64,000 bases of DNA from Tupaia tana (taxonomy: Eukaryota > Chordata > Mammalia > Scandentia > Tupaiidae). The notes beneath the pieces are model-generated. The model made no database searches and was not told where the DNA came from. It saw only the letters and a program-made list of their open reading frames with translations. This document shows positions 10,980 to 22,086 of the stretch, one piece after another. Location: NCBI GenBank assembly GCA_026018925.1, contig JAKSZU010000012.1:41083218-41147217 (forward strand). The letters run 5' to 3'. Positions within the stretch are counted from its first letter, which is position 1, and the number at the start of each line of letters is the position of its first letter. Position numbers and translations under genes: made by a program.

Positions 10980-11235
10980 TTTTTTTTAGGGGGGGAGGTT
11001 TTGCTATAGGGCACGTGCACTCACCAGAGAGAGGCAGAGAGACAGAAAGCTAGAAATCACGCCCCTCCCTCCCCGGGGGGTTGGCCATGCCACAATCCCT
11101 TCTTCTCCATTCTCCTTCATGGATCTTGGGCACGCATGCACATGCGCCCGGTGTGAGTTTAAGCCACTGGGTCTGGATCTGTGGTCGGCTACCTGGGAGT
11201 CCAGCGACATAGCCATTACGCTAACTGCTGGTCCC
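10980..11235 (-). mobile_element. SINE-A
   Basis: The copy has a short T/G-rich tail and a small gap in the B-box region (GGTCTGGATCTGTGGTCGG). Confidence 0.87.
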
Positions 11236-11850
11236 TGTTGTAAGGCATGGATTTCTCAGAAGCTACAGGCTGGCCCAGAAGTGTCACCCCTATCACACCA
11301 CACAGACCTAACTTGTGAGAGGCCAGGCCTTCAGGCTTGCCCCTGGCAATGAGAAGTAATTATGCAAAGTTCGAATTACAGATCAACATAGTCTGGGTAG
11401 CCATTTCTGTGCAGGTTCTGCTGGGCTGGCAAGGCCAAGCTCTGCTGCTTCCTGGACTGTGACCCCTCCCCACCACATTTGCCATTCTCCTTCTTTTCCT
11501 CCTCAGAGACTTCCTGTCTGCTAGTGCATGCCTTGGTTGGAACCCAGTCAAGTATTGTACCTAGTTCTTCTGTTTGCCTTCATATGACTCAGAATCCATT
11601 GTTTCTTACTGATATAGACAAGTGCTTAATCCTAGGTGTTTAGCATTGCGCTGACAGCAGGGATACAGCAGGCAGGTGCCCCTCCCTCAGGGACAAAGGG
11701 AACACATGCAGGGGATAATCTCGTCAGCAAGTGCTGCCTTCCTCTAACGACTGCTATTTTATCTTAATCACATTATAATTTCATTTTGTAGCCGTGGCCT
11801 ACAAAGCTAAGCTCCCCAAAAGATTCTGCCAAGTTCTTGGTAAAGTTCTA
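11236..11850. other. Intergenic, nothing recognised
   Basis: Mostly unique. A CTCCCTCAGGGACAAAGGGAA segment may be LINE-derived. Confidence 0.45.
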
Positions 11851-11972
11851 CTACTTATTCATTCATTCAACAAATACCTATTAAGCACTTGTTATTTGTC
11901 AGATACCAATAGGATTATAAGAGAAAACAAAACTGACAAATAACCCTGTTCTCTTGGATCTTACATTATAGT

Positions 11973-11975
11973 GGA

Positions 11976-12037
<62 letters not shown>

Positions 12038-12043
12038 AAGAAA
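11973..12043. repeat. (GAAA)n microsatellite
   Basis: About 17 GAAA units ending in a short AG run. Confidence 0.97.
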
Positions 12044-12080
12044 CCGTGTCAATATGTAATACAGTTTTAAGAATTCTGAA

Positions 12081-12268
12081 GGGGGCCAGCAGGTGATGTG
12101 GTGGTTAAGGGGACTGGACTTCCTCATGGCCGATTGTGGTTCAAGTCCTGGACCTGGTAGCTTGCTTTCTCACTTTCCCTGTCTCTCTTTCTCTTTCACT
12201 CTGTCCCTCTCTGGTCAAATTAAAATAAATAAAATTAAATTAAATAATTCTTTAAAAAAAGGGGGGGG
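12081..12268 (+). mobile_element. SINE-B, first of three in a stack
   Basis: It follows target sequence AAGAATTCTG. The tail ends in a G8-10 run. Confidence 0.87.
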
Positions 12269-12444
12269 GGACCGGCAGGTGGTGTAGTGGTTAAGGGCAC
12301 TGGACTCCCACATGGCTGACTATGGTTCAAGTCCTGGACCTGGCAGCTTGCTTTCTCACTTTCTCTGTTTCTCTCTCTGTCCCTCTCTGGTCAAATTAAA
12401 ATAAATAAATAAGAGTTAATTAAAGTAATTCTTTCAAAAAAAAA
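12269..12444 (+). mobile_element. SINE-B, second of the stack
   Basis: The head GACCGGCAGGTGGTGTAGTGG joins the G-run of its neighbour directly. Confidence 0.87.
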
Positions 12445-12451
12445 GAATTCT

Positions 12452-12675
12452 GGGACCAGCAGTTAGCGTAATGGCTATGTCGCTGAACTCTCACGTAGTT
12501 GACCGCAGTTCAAGTCCCGGACCCGGTGGCTTCAACTCACGCTGGGCGCATGTGCGTGTGTGCCCAAGATCCTAAGAGGAGAATGGAAGAGAAGGGATTG
12601 TGGGATGGTCATCCCCCCTGGGGGGTGATTTCTTGCTTTCTATCTCTGTCTTTCTGGCGAGCGCACCTGCCCTAT

Positions 12676-12710
<35 letters not shown>
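12452..12710 (+). mobile_element. SINE-A, third of the stack
   Basis: It sits between copies of AAGAATTCTG, with about 30 A at the tail. Confidence 0.92.
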
Positions 12711-12712
<2 letters not shown>

Positions 12713-12968
12713 ATTCTGAAGGAAAATCAAGCAGGATAAGGGAGAGGGAGATGACAGTGGGAAGTGGAGGCTGCTTCTTGGGGAAGGCCTTTCTGATAAG
12801 GTGACTGTTGAGGCAGAGCCCAGAAGATATAATGGGGAAGTGGGTGGCTGTTCACGGAAGTCCCTTCCAGGCAGTAAGCGGCAAGGATAGAGGCTTCAAG
12901 TGGGGAGCGTGCCTGGCCTTTCTGAGGAAGAGGAAGTCACTAACTGATCTGCAAGCCCTCAGTTTTTC

Positions 12969-13168
12969 TTTCTTTCTTTCTTTCTTTTTTCTTTTTTAAA
13001 ATTTTTTAAAAGAATTATTTAGCTTTATCTATTTATTAAGTTTTAATTTGACCAGAGAGAGACAGAGAGAAGGAAAGTGAGAAAGGAAGCCGCCAGGTCT
13101 GGGACTCGAACCATGGTTGGCCATGTGGGAGTCCAGTGTCCTTAACCACCACGCCACCTGCCGGCCCC
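12969..13168 (-). mobile_element. SINE-B, start of a five-SINE stack
   Basis: A CTTT-rich tail follows the outer target AGCCCTCAGTTTTTCTT. The head ends CACCTGCCGGCCCC. Confidence 0.85.
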
Positions 13169-13379
13169 TCTTTCTTTCTTTTTAACAATTATTTAATTTA
13201 ATTTATTATTAATTTCAAAAGACTTATTTATTTAATTTTATTTATTACCATTATTTTAAAAATTTGACCAAAGAGAGAGACAGGGAAAGTGAGAAAGCAA
13301 GCTGCCAGGTCTGGGACTCAAACTGTGGTTGACCATGTGGGAGTCCAGTGCCTTAACCACCACACCACCTGCCAGCCCC
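13169..13379 (-). mobile_element. SINE-B
   Basis: The tail is duplicated or elongated with ATTT and ATTA. It ends CACCTGCCAGCCCC. Confidence 0.82.
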
Positions 13380-13380
13380 T

Positions 13381-13625
13381 ATTTTTTTTCTTTTTAGAGA
13401 GAGTTTTGTTATAGGATGCGTGTGCTCACTGGAGAGACAGAGAGACAGAAAGCCAAAAATCACCCCCCAGGAGGGATGGCTACACTACAGTCTCTTCTTC
13501 ATTCTTCTCTTAGGTCTTGGGCATACATGCCCAGCGTGAGTCTTAAGCTGCTGGATCTGGGACTCGAATTGCGGTCAATTATGTGGGAGTCCAGCAATGT
13601 AACCATTATGGCATCTGCTGGCCCC
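13381..13625 (-). mobile_element. SINE-A, aged
   Basis: The sequence is diverged, ending GGCATCTGCTGGCCCC. Confidence 0.82.
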
Positions 13626-14030
13626 ACATATTACTGTTATTTTATTTATTTATTTATTTATTTTTTGAGAGAGGTTTTTCTATAGGGCACGTGCGCTCGC
13701 CAGACAGAGAGAGACAGAGAGACAGAAAGCAAGAAATCACCTCCCAGGGGGGGATGGCCATGCTGCAATCCCTTCTCCTCCCGGGATCTTGGGCACGCAC
13801 GCACACACGCCCGGCGTGAGTTTAAGCCACCGGGTCCGGGACTTGAACCGCGGTCGACTACGTGGGAGTCCAGCGACATAGCCATTACGCTAACTGCTGG
13901 TCCCACTGTTATTATTTTTATCATAGAGAGAGAGAAAAAACAAGAAAGCAAGTCTCCAGGTCCAGGACTCAAACTTCAGCTAGCCATGTAAGAGTCTAGT
14001 GCCTTAACCACCACACTTCCTGCCGGCCCC
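13626..14030 (-). mobile_element. SINE-BC/B, interrupted by SINE-A
   Basis: Tail bases lie at 13626-13640 and the body and head at 13904-14030. ACTGTTATT is duplicated at the break. Confidence 0.7.
13641..13903 (-). mobile_element. SINE-A nested in SINE-BC
   Basis: TSD ACTGTTATT. A TTTATTTATT tail and fresh CpGs mark it as young. Confidence 0.92.
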
Positions 14031-14209
14031 AGCCCTCAGTTTTTCTTGCCTGCGAATTCATGGGCTCATTGGGAATAACAGATGAAATCATATTACATGG
14101 AAACATTTATGTAAACTAGTAGGCACTATGTAAAAGTTATTCTTTACGTTGTCTTCATCAAGTGCTTATAGAGTGTCTAAGTCACCAAGGATCAGGATTA
14201 TTATATTAC

Positions 14210-14375
14210 ATTTCTGCCCTTTCATTTTCTTATTATTGAGGTGAATTCACATAACGTATAATTAACCATTTTAAAGAGTATAATTCAGTGGCATTTAGTA
14301 CCTTCCTAATGTTGAGCAACCACCACGTCTTTCTAGTTGCAAAACTTTTTTATTTTATCATCCTGGCCCTTTCAT
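14210..14375 (+). mobile_element. L1M-type LINE 3' relic
   Basis: Contains TTCACATAACGTATAATT and TATAATTCAGTGGCATTTAG, typical of old mammalian L1 3' ends. Confidence 0.65.
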
Positions 14376-14479
14376 TTTTAATATTAATTAATACTACCAC
14401 TCTTGGATTAGGATTTTTTTCATGTCTAACTTAGTCCTTTCTGTTTCTGGCTGGCTTCCACCGATTCCTACAAGTCATC

Positions 14480-14640
14480 TGTGTGTCATGGCTTACTCCA
14501 CCCTGTGCGAGGTAGGTACTGGGGACAGAACAGGAACAGTGGCAGGTGGGTACCTACGTTCAGGGAACTCATAATCTAGTGGCAGATTTAGACACGAATA
14601 ATTGTCAGAAAATCAATTTAATTTTGATAAATGCTTATAA
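14480..14640 (+). mobile_element. Old LINE-like fragment
   Basis: GGAACTCATAATCTAGTGGC matches the same unassigned repeat type as 11,850. Confidence 0.45.
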
Positions 14641-14680
14641 GAAAAGACTGTTTAGAAAATCATATTAAAAACATTTGTGC

Positions 14681-14920
14681 AGGCTGGCTCTGTAGCCTCG
14701 TGGTTAAGGGAGGCAGATTCCACATACCCAACTGTGCAGTTTGAATCCTGACCCCAACAGCTTGAAAAACACATCAGGTGCATGTGTGTGCCCCAGATCC
14801 CAACAAAATGGAGAAATGGAGGAGAAGGGATTGTGGCATGACCGTGCTTCGTAATCAAGGATAAGCTTTCTCTCTCTCTCTCTCTCTCTGTGTCTCTCTG
14901 GAAAATAATAATAAAAAAAT
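14681..14920 (+). mobile_element. SINE-C
   Basis: The head is GGCTGGCTCTGTAGCCTCGTG. A (TC)n run precedes an AATAATAAT tail. Confidence 0.8.
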
Positions 14921-14989
14921 GTATTGTGTAGTTATTAAATATACTAAAAGAAATGCTACTCTTAGAATAACATGACTTCCTTTTTCTTT

Positions 14990-15570
14990 AAGAATTATTT
15001 ATCAATTTTATTCACTTATGTATGTATTTACTTATTTTGAGAGTTTTTTTGTTTTTGTTTTTTTTGTTTGTTTCTGCTACTGTGTGTGTACACTCACTGG
15101 AGAGACAGAGAGAGAGAAAGAGAGAAATCCGGGGGGATGGCCACGCCGCAATCCCTTCTCCTCTCAGGATTATGGGTGCGCACACACGTACCTGAACCTG
15201 TTGTGAGTTTCAAGCCTCCGAGTACAGGACTAAAACTATGGCTGGCCGGGACTAGCAGTTGGCATAATGGCTACGCCATTGGACTCCCATGTCGTTGACC
15301 GTGGTTCAGGTCCTGGACCCAGTGGCTTAAGCTCACACTGGGCAAGTGTGCGTGTGTGCCCAAGATCCCGAGAGGAGAATGGAAGAGAAGGGATTGCAAC
15401 ATGGCCAACCCCCCTGGGGGGTGATTTCTGGCTTTCTGTCTCTCTGTCTTTTTGGTGAGCTCATGTGCCCTATACCAAAAACCTTTTCAAAAAAAAAAAA
15501 AAAAAAAAAAAAAACTGGTTGACCATGTGGGAGTTCAGTGCCTTAACCATTATGCCATCTGCTGTTCCCA
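14990..15570 (-). mobile_element. SINE-A, interrupted by a plus-strand SINE-A
   Basis: Tail and body 14990-15246, head remnant 15514-15570 (CATCTGCTGTTCCCA). Confidence 0.78.
15247..15513 (+). mobile_element. SINE-A inserted into an older SINE-A
   Basis: It has the opposite orientation to its host copy, with about 27 A in the tail. Confidence 0.9.
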
Positions 15571-15572
15571 AT

Positions 15573-15611
<39 letters not shown>

Positions 15612-15751
15612 TTATTTTAATTTGCTGTAGAGCACACACACTCACCAGAGAGAGAGAGAAAGTGAGAAAGTAAGCCACCAGGTTCAGGATTCAATCTATG
15701 GTTGACCATGTGGGAGTCCAGTGCCTCAACCACCACGCTACCTGCTGGCCC
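15571..15751 (-). mobile_element. SINE-BC with (ATTT)n tail
   Basis: ATTT repeats span 15571-15613, then TTTGCTGTAGAGCACAC and a B body. Confidence 0.83.
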
Positions 15752-15984
15752 ATAACATGAATTTTATCATTGTATTCCTAGATGAGAGATGCTGGAGAAA
15801 AAGATCACCTCAGAGAAATGAACTGTACGATGTGAGGGCATAAATAGGTCAGCAGGTACAGGTAAAAGTAGAGTTACTTCATTCATTTGCTCCTCATCAC
15901 AGCTCTTAGAGGTATGCGAGGATACTGTTTCCATGGCTCTCATTTTACAGATTTGGTAACTGAGGCTTAGAAAGTGGTGCCTTG

Positions 15985-16427
15985 GGGCTGGCAAGTGGCA
16001 TGGTGGTTGAGGCACTGGACTCCCACATGGCTGAGCGTGGTCATGGACCTGCGGGAATCAAAAGTGGCTTGTTTTCTCATTTTCCCTCTCTCTCACTGGT
16101 CAAGTAAATAATAATAATAATAATAACAATAAATAAAATTAGATAAAAAAATTTTTGGAGAGGTTTTTGCTGTAGGGCACGTGCACTCGCCAGAAAGACA
16201 GAGAGAAACAGAGAGACAGAAAGCGAGAAGTCACTCCCCAGGGGGGATGGCCACGCTGCAATTCCTTCTCCATTCTTCTCTCGGGATCTTGGGCACGCAT
16301 GCACATGTGCCTGCTGTGAGTTTAAGACAACGGGGCCAGGACTTGAACTGCGGAGGACTACCTGAGAGTCCAGTGACATAGCCATTACGCCATCTGCTTG
16401 TACCTTAAATAAATTTTTTAAAAAGAA
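15985..16427 (+). mobile_element. SINE-B in a MIR, interrupted by SINE-A
   Basis: Head and body are 15985-16151 and the tail remnant is about 16406-16427. TSD AGAAAGTGGTGCCTT. Confidence 0.85.
16152..16405 (-). mobile_element. SINE-A in the tail of a SINE-B
   Basis: It is tail to tail with its host and ends CATCTGCTTGTACC. Confidence 0.87.
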
Positions 16428-16757
16428 AAGAAAGTGGTGCCTTAGTTAATGCCACCCAGCAGGGCTTATATTTAAGCTTTAGCAAACTGTCCCGTGAAGC
16501 AGAAAAGCATTTTATCCAACAGAGGGCAGTCGCACACTGGCTAGAAGACCTGGGCACACGCTGGATGGGTCCAGTATCCACCCAGCACACGTGGTGTGCT
16601 CCTGGCCTTCCAGAAGAGGGCACTGCTGGGCTAGCCTCAGGTCACACCATTGGACCTCCCCGCTCCCTGCATTCTGTCACCACCCCACACCTGGACTACT
16701 GGGACTCATGACCTAGCCAGCTCTCAGCTCCCTCAGATGTTTTCTTGCACACTAATG

Positions 16758-17040
16758 TCTTTTTTTTTTTTTTTTTTTTAAGTTTTTTTAAAAATTTATT
16801 TAAAAGTTTTTTATTCCAAGAACAAGAGCAACAGAGAGATGGCACCTCAACAGGGTCTTCGAGCTACAGTCCGCCCCCATCTTTGTCAGCCCTGGATTAT
16901 GGGCATGCGTGAGCCTGGCATGTACCGGGAGGTCTCCAGAAGTGAGACCAGAGCCTCCTCATGTGGGCTGGCCTGGCAAGCGATGCATTTGACCTCTGCG
17001 CCACAGTCCGGGCTCGCGCCACAGCCCGGGCTCGCTGGCG
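16758..17040 (-). mobile_element. SINE-D
   Basis: This copy is GC-rich, with T20 at its tail end and a duplicated CCACAGYCCGGGCTCGC at its head. Confidence 0.75.
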
Positions 17041-17639
17041 TGTCCTGTGTTTTCCTAGATGATTGTTCCTCACTCAAACCATGGAATAACAAATCCCAGC
17101 AAGTAACCTGGGTCACCCAAGGTCTGAGTTAGTGAGCACCAAAACACAGGCACTGCCCCCAGGCAGGGAGCCACACAAATTGCCAGCGTGGCTGCGGCGG
17201 CCGCACGGTGCGGCCACACGTCCCTCATGTAGGCGCAACTGGAGTTTCTTTAGGCTGGATGACCTGGCATCATTTCCACCCCACCCACAGCTAGTTTCGC
17301 TTTCCTAACGTTGTTAAAAAGCACCTTCTAACTGAAGTAGGGTGGTTGAACAGGTTTCAACATTTTGCTTAATTTTTTTATATGACCATTTGTTTAAGAT
17401 TTCTTCCTTCTGGTGGGTCTCTTTCCTTTTCTCTCAGGAAGATGCCCAAATCTCTCTTCTTTGGCATTTGTCCAAAGTCCAGGTTCTAATAGCTTTTGGA
17501 CTGTGGTTTAAGTTTAACCATAAAGCTTTCTTTTGGAATAATTATTTTTTAGACAGGAAAGGGCCACTTTGATACAGGGATATAAACACCTCCCACTTGG
17601 AAGAAGTAGGTAAAGTTATGTTCATTTACTGAAAATGTA
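17041..17639. other. Intergenic, nothing recognised
   Basis: Contains the GC-rich hairpin GGCCGCAC-G-GTGCGGCC at 17199-17215, then AT-rich unique DNA. Confidence 0.5.
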
Positions 17640-17918
17640 TTTCTCTCTCTCTCTCTCTCTCTTTTTTTTTTTTTTAAGGTTTTTGCCATTGGTCACCTGT
17701 GTTCTCCAGGAGAGACAGGGACAATGAGAAGGAAAGTAAGAAATCACTCCCCAAGGGGGATGGCCACACCCCAATGCCTTCTCTTTCATTCTCTTCCTAG
17801 GATTTTGGTAACACATTCCCATAGGGCCAGCGATTTTCAAGCTGCCAGGTCTGAGACTCAAACCACTGTTCACTAGGTGGGAGTCCAGTGCCTTAATCAC
17901 CACACCACCTACTGGCCC
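17640..17918 (-). mobile_element. SINE-C
   Basis: A (TC)n and T-run tail precede the body. The head ends CACCTACTGGCCC. Confidence 0.8.
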
Positions 17919-17951
17919 TGACTGCTAACCTATCTCTTAAAAGGGGTGACT

Positions 17952-18129
17952 AGGGCTGGCAGGTGGCATGTTGGTTAAGGTGCCAGACTCCCACATGGCT
18001 AACTGCAGTTCAAGTCCCAGACCTGGCAGCTTGCTCTCTCATTTTCCCTTTCTCTTTCTATGTGTCTCTCTCTGGTCATATTTGAAAATTATAATAGTAA
18101 TGAATAAAATAAAAAGTTTTTTAAAAAAG
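17952..18129 (+). mobile_element. SINE-B
   Basis: The head is AGGGCTGGCAGGTGGCATG. GTGACT on both sides is a possible short TSD. Confidence 0.85.
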
Positions 18130-18736
18130 AGAGTGACTTGACTTGACTAAGGGAAATGAAAACTATGGACAAATAGATCAGTTTGGAGAACATTTGAAAG
18201 TCTGCTTTCATCAAGTTAATGATACTCCCAGTGCCTAAGGAGTGGGCCAGAGGAGAGAAGAGAGGAAAGAAATCAAGAGCAGGCCCCTGAGCAGTTACTA
18301 AGCTGAACGTAGCAGAGAATGGCCTCTTATCAGAGCTGTCCTGTGGGCAACCGTGTGGCCTCTCTTTTCTGGGACAATCTCAATTTCTGGGACAAGAAAA
18401 CACACTGGTCCTTTGTCAGAACACGCATCAGAATGCCACTATGCTCCATTCTGAAATGTGGTCACCTCAGAGGCCAGTCAGTAGTCACAGGTATTAGCTC
18501 CTTAGGAGTTACCTGACCCAGACAGAGGAGCAGAGCTGAGCCGCCCTGAGCTCCCCACCATTGTTGAAATAGTTCCAGTTCCTCTTTTCCTCTTATGATG
18601 CAAGTCCTTTTATAATAATTACTTGTATTTGTACAGCTTTAAAGAATCTTTGGTGCCGTGGTATGGAAATTGGTTGTCTATCTTTTTGTTGCTTAGGTGG
18701 CATATTTCCTTGGCAATATGAAACATTTGAAGGTGA
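18130..18736. other. Intergenic, nothing recognised
   Basis: Unique-looking DNA with no supported exon. Confidence 0.5.
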
Positions 18737-18893
18737 CTGGCAGATGGCGTGGTGGTTAAGGCACTGGACTCCCTCTTGGCCACCCATGGTTAAAGTCCTA
18801 GACCTGGTGGCTCGCTTTACCACTTACCCTTTCTCTCTCTGGTCAAATTAAAAAATAATAATAAATAAAATTAAATAAATAATTCTTCTAAAA
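18737..18893 (+). mobile_element. SINE-B
   Basis: The head is GTGACTGGCAGATGGCGTGG and the tail AAATAATAATAAATAAAAT. Confidence 0.85.
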
Positions 18894-19023
18894 AGTCAAA
18901 AGTGAGAAGAAAATGGGATATGTGATGGAGACAAATTCTCTAAAAAAAATTATTTATGCCAGTCCTAGCTGAGGCAAACAAATTGGGAAGATTTACTCAT
19001 TTTATAGAAATAATTTTCACTGG

Positions 19024-19196
19024 GGGCTGGCAGGTGGCATGGTGGTTAAGGGCACTGGACTCCCACATGGCTGACCACGGTTCGGGTCCCAGACCTGGCA
19101 GTTAGCTTTCTCACTCTCTCTCTCTCTCTCTCTGGCTTGCTCATTCTGTCCCTCTCTGGTCAGATTGAAACAAGTAAATGGATTTAAAAAGTAATC
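19024..19196 (+). mobile_element. SINE-B
   Basis: It is preceded by AATAATTTTCACTGG, which recurs at about 19352. Confidence 0.85.
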
Positions 19197-19199
19197 ATC

Positions 19200-19350
19200 T
19201 TTTCTTTTTTTCTTTTTTTTTTTTTTTTTTTTTTTTGAGAGCTTTTTGCTATAGGGCTCATGCGCTCACTAGAAAGAGAGAAACAGAAAGACAGAAAGTG
19301 AGAAATCACCCCCCCAGGGGGGATGGCCACACCACAATCCCTTCTCCTCC
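19200..19350 (-). mobile_element. SINE-A, head missing
   Basis: It stops at CTTCTCCTCC, directly against the second AATAATTTTCACTGG. It is 5' truncated and tail to tail with SINE-B. Confidence 0.82.
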
Positions 19351-19366
19351 ATAATAATTTTCACTG

Positions 19367-19586
19367 GGCCAGCTGGTGGCTTGGTGGTTAAGGCAGTTGG
19401 ATCCTGCTAGCAGTTGGAGTCCTAGACCTGGAGACTTGAAAAACATGCCAGGTGTGTGTGCATGTATGCCCAAAATCGTAAAAGAAGAAATGGAGAAGAG
19501 ATTGCAATGTGGCCATCTGCCTTGGGAGTGATTTCTCACTTTTCCTCTCTTTCTCAGTCTCTGTCCTATGAGCACACATGCCCTCT

Positions 19587-19617
<31 letters not shown>
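19367..19617 (+). mobile_element. SINE-C
   Basis: The head is CCAGCTGGTGGCTTGG and about 28 A form the tail. Confidence 0.8.
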
Positions 19618-19621
<4 letters not shown>

Positions 19622-19833
19622 AATAGTCTTTACTTTACCAGATTTACCAGAGATTCATACTTGGGCTTTTAAACAGAGTTCTTCTGGAGTACTTCAGTAG
19701 GAAGGAGAACAGAAAACTAATCTAATTATCAGAAGTTGTTACCAGTGATCAGCCTTAAATGAAAATCCAGGATCAATAATTACTCAGTGAATCTGAAAGA
19801 GATAGAGCTTCCATTCAGAGAGCTCTAACCAGG

Positions 19834-20003
19834 GCTAGCAGGTGGCGTGGTTGTTAAGGTGCTGGACTCCCATATGGCCGGCCTACCACGCTTAAGTCCT
19901 GTACTAGGTGGCTTGTTGTCTCTCTCTCTCTCTTTCTGGTGAGCACATATGCCCTATAGCAAATTAAAATAATAAAGAAATAAATAGTTCTTTTTAAAAA
20001 AAG
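19834..20003 (+). mobile_element. SINE-BC hybrid
   Basis: A B head is joined to GCCCTATAGCAAATTAAAAT. Confidence 0.82.
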
Positions 20004-20167
20004 AAATTAATCTAGTGTAGACTCTAAGGGGATACATGAGGCTGGGTATATCCACTCTGGTCCCACAGATGCTTCGAGGGGCAGGTCCTCTGTCTTTCAC
20101 AGCTTGTTACTGGGGTGGTTCCTTCTTCAAAACAACAAACCTCAAATCAACATCCTTATCAGTTCTT

Positions 20168-20336
20168 TTTATTATTTTTTTAAATTAATTCACTTATTTT
20201 CATTTGACCAGAGAAAGACAGACACACAGAGAGAAGGAAAGTGAGAAAGGAAGCCACCAGGTCCGGGACTCGAACTGTAGTTGGCCATGTGGGAGTGTCC
20301 AGCACCTTAACCACCACGCCACCTGCTGGCCCCACA
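20168..20336 (-). mobile_element. SINE-B
   Basis: CCTTATCAGTTCT is duplicated on both sides. Confidence 0.9.
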
Positions 20337-20352
20337 GCCTTATCAGTTCTAT

Positions 20353-20944
20353 TCGGTGTGTATAAGGAGAATGATCCGTCTGTTCTTGTCCTAATCTGGC
20401 ACAGTCAGAACCTGTTTCTCGCTTCTCTCGTTGCTGGAAGAAGAGAGAAAATAAGTTTCACATATCCAGAGGTAAGCAGATGCTACAGTGATGAATTTTT
20501 TTAAAAGAAAGAAAGAAAAAAAAAAAGGTAAGAAAGCCAAAAGTTGAACTAATCTGGGAGTTTGATCACTGCTGGGAATGTGTTTCTGTTTGTCGTGCGG
20601 AGTTTCTAGCTCAGTCTTCCAGCTCAGACCTGTGCCAAAGCATCCAGGCAGCGCCTTCATGTCTCAGTCCTTCTCCTTGCCCCCGCCCCCTACCTCTAGC
20701 GCTATTCTTATTCAGCCTCTTTCCCCTGAATCTTCCCTACACACCTGCAAAAGGTGGGGGTTTGGAGCAGCACCCTCCGGCTGATACCAGGCTCCCCAAA
20801 AGGATCTGTCACCCCATACGCTGTATTTTCTGATGTCTCTGAGGAGTCAGGAGGAGATAGCACAGATGGTAGATGCCTATCTCAGGGAGCTAAGTCAGCC
20901 AGGGAAGGACGGGCTGTGTCTGGACTGGTTTGGGGCTGGGAAAG
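20353..20944. other. Intergenic, nothing recognised
   Basis: Contains an isolated donor-like CCAGAG/GTAAGCAG at about 20470. No gene is supported. Confidence 0.45.
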
Positions 20945-20961
20945 TGGGATCAGGAACTTTT

Positions 20962-21229
20962 TTTTTTTTTTTTTTTGGAGAGGTTTTCGCTATAGGGCGC
21001 GTGCGCTCGCCAGACAGACAGAGAGAGACATTAGAGACAGAAAGCGAGAAATCATCCCCCAGGGGGGATGGTCACGCCGCAATCCCTTCTCCTCCATTCT
21101 CCTCTCGGGATCTTGGGCATGCACGCACACGCGCCCGGCGTGAATTTTAAGCCACCAGGTCCAGGACGTGAACCGCGGTTGACTACGTGGGAGTCCAGCG
21201 ACATAGCCATTACGCTAACTGCTGGTTCC
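20962..21229 (-). mobile_element. SINE-A, young
   Basis: The TSD TGGGATCRGGAACTTTT differs at one base. CpGs are nearly all kept. Confidence 0.94.
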
Positions 21230-21246
21230 TGGGATCGGGAACTTTT

Positions 21247-22086
21247 ATACTGTGAATTTTTAGAATGTCTTGCTGGCTTTCCCAAGGGTCCCTTATCTGG
21301 AGGTTTTTACCCACTCAACCAACACACACCATCCTGGGACTTCTCTTTTGTCTCCCAAACACAAGAAAACCAGTAAGAACAGAGTCTGAGGGGAAAAAAA
21401 GCTGGGGCTAAGTTTATTGGGGCAGATGGCAGAAGTCCTGGGATATTCAGGGGGTGGCTGTGGACTATGAAGTCCACCTTGGAGTGTGAGGGGAGCGTTT
21501 CTGAGCGCATTATTGGTCATTGAGAATTTCTGAATACTTTTATCTTGGAGAGAAGAGAATGGAACCAAGGGTTTAACTCAGAGTATATGTAGTTGACATA
21601 ATGATAATGTAAGGTGTCTGTTTGTCTGTTTGATTACCAGGTGGTTCCTTAGAGTGGACAGTAAGGTCACATGTAGCCTTGAATGTTAGCGATGCTGTCC
21701 TGGGGCTCTAGAAAAATGTGGTGACAGTGTTCAGCTGCAGGTTTATTCTGCCTTAGTCCCAGGCTGGCGTGGGTCAGAACTAGGGAAAAATGTTGAAGTA
21801 GCATCCCAAATATTAGCTCTAAACAGCAAACGGACTGGGCAGAGAGAACACCTTTAGATCCAGCCGTGGTCTAGTGAAACCCCAAAGGGATTACAACACT
21901 CTTACGTGCCTCTCAGGGAGCCCTGCGGCTGCTAGGGATTCACAGTCATAAATGGGACGCTGCTGCTGACAGTTGTTTCCTGCGTCAGCAAGACACTGTT
22001 TGCACTATTCGTTTGCCAAACTGTGGCACGTTTGCACAATCTCTTTTAAGTTCATTTAAATTAATGTTAAAAAATATTATAGAGAG
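21247..22086. other. Intergenic, nothing recognised
   Basis: About 840 bases free of recognised repeats or exons. Confidence 0.5.

Larger units (their letters stand above)
11850..12950 (+). mobile_element. Old LINE-like repeat, family unassigned, split by three SINEs
   Basis: The start TTCATTCATTCAACAAATAC is followed by later parts at 12721-12950 (GGAAGGCCTTTCTGATAAGG, CTTCCAGGCAGTAAG). These follow the order of a common mammalian old repeat. A GAAA tract and 12081-12710 interrupt it. Confidence 0.5.
15885..16500 (-). mobile_element. MIR relic, split by two SINEs
   Basis: TTTTACAGATTTGGTAACTGAGG on the left continues after 16428 with GCCACCCAGCAGGG. AGAAAGTGGTGCCTT is duplicated at the break. 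Confidence 0.8.

Noticed and set aside
12081-14030. Regularly spaced repeats resembling an array
   Set aside because: Units are whole SINEs of different families with TSDs. A CRISPR array is ruled out.
17199-17215. Hairpin GGCCGCAC-G-GTGCGGCC as a regulatory RNA or terminator
   Set aside because: It is an isolated short inverted repeat with a one-base centre and has no transcript context.
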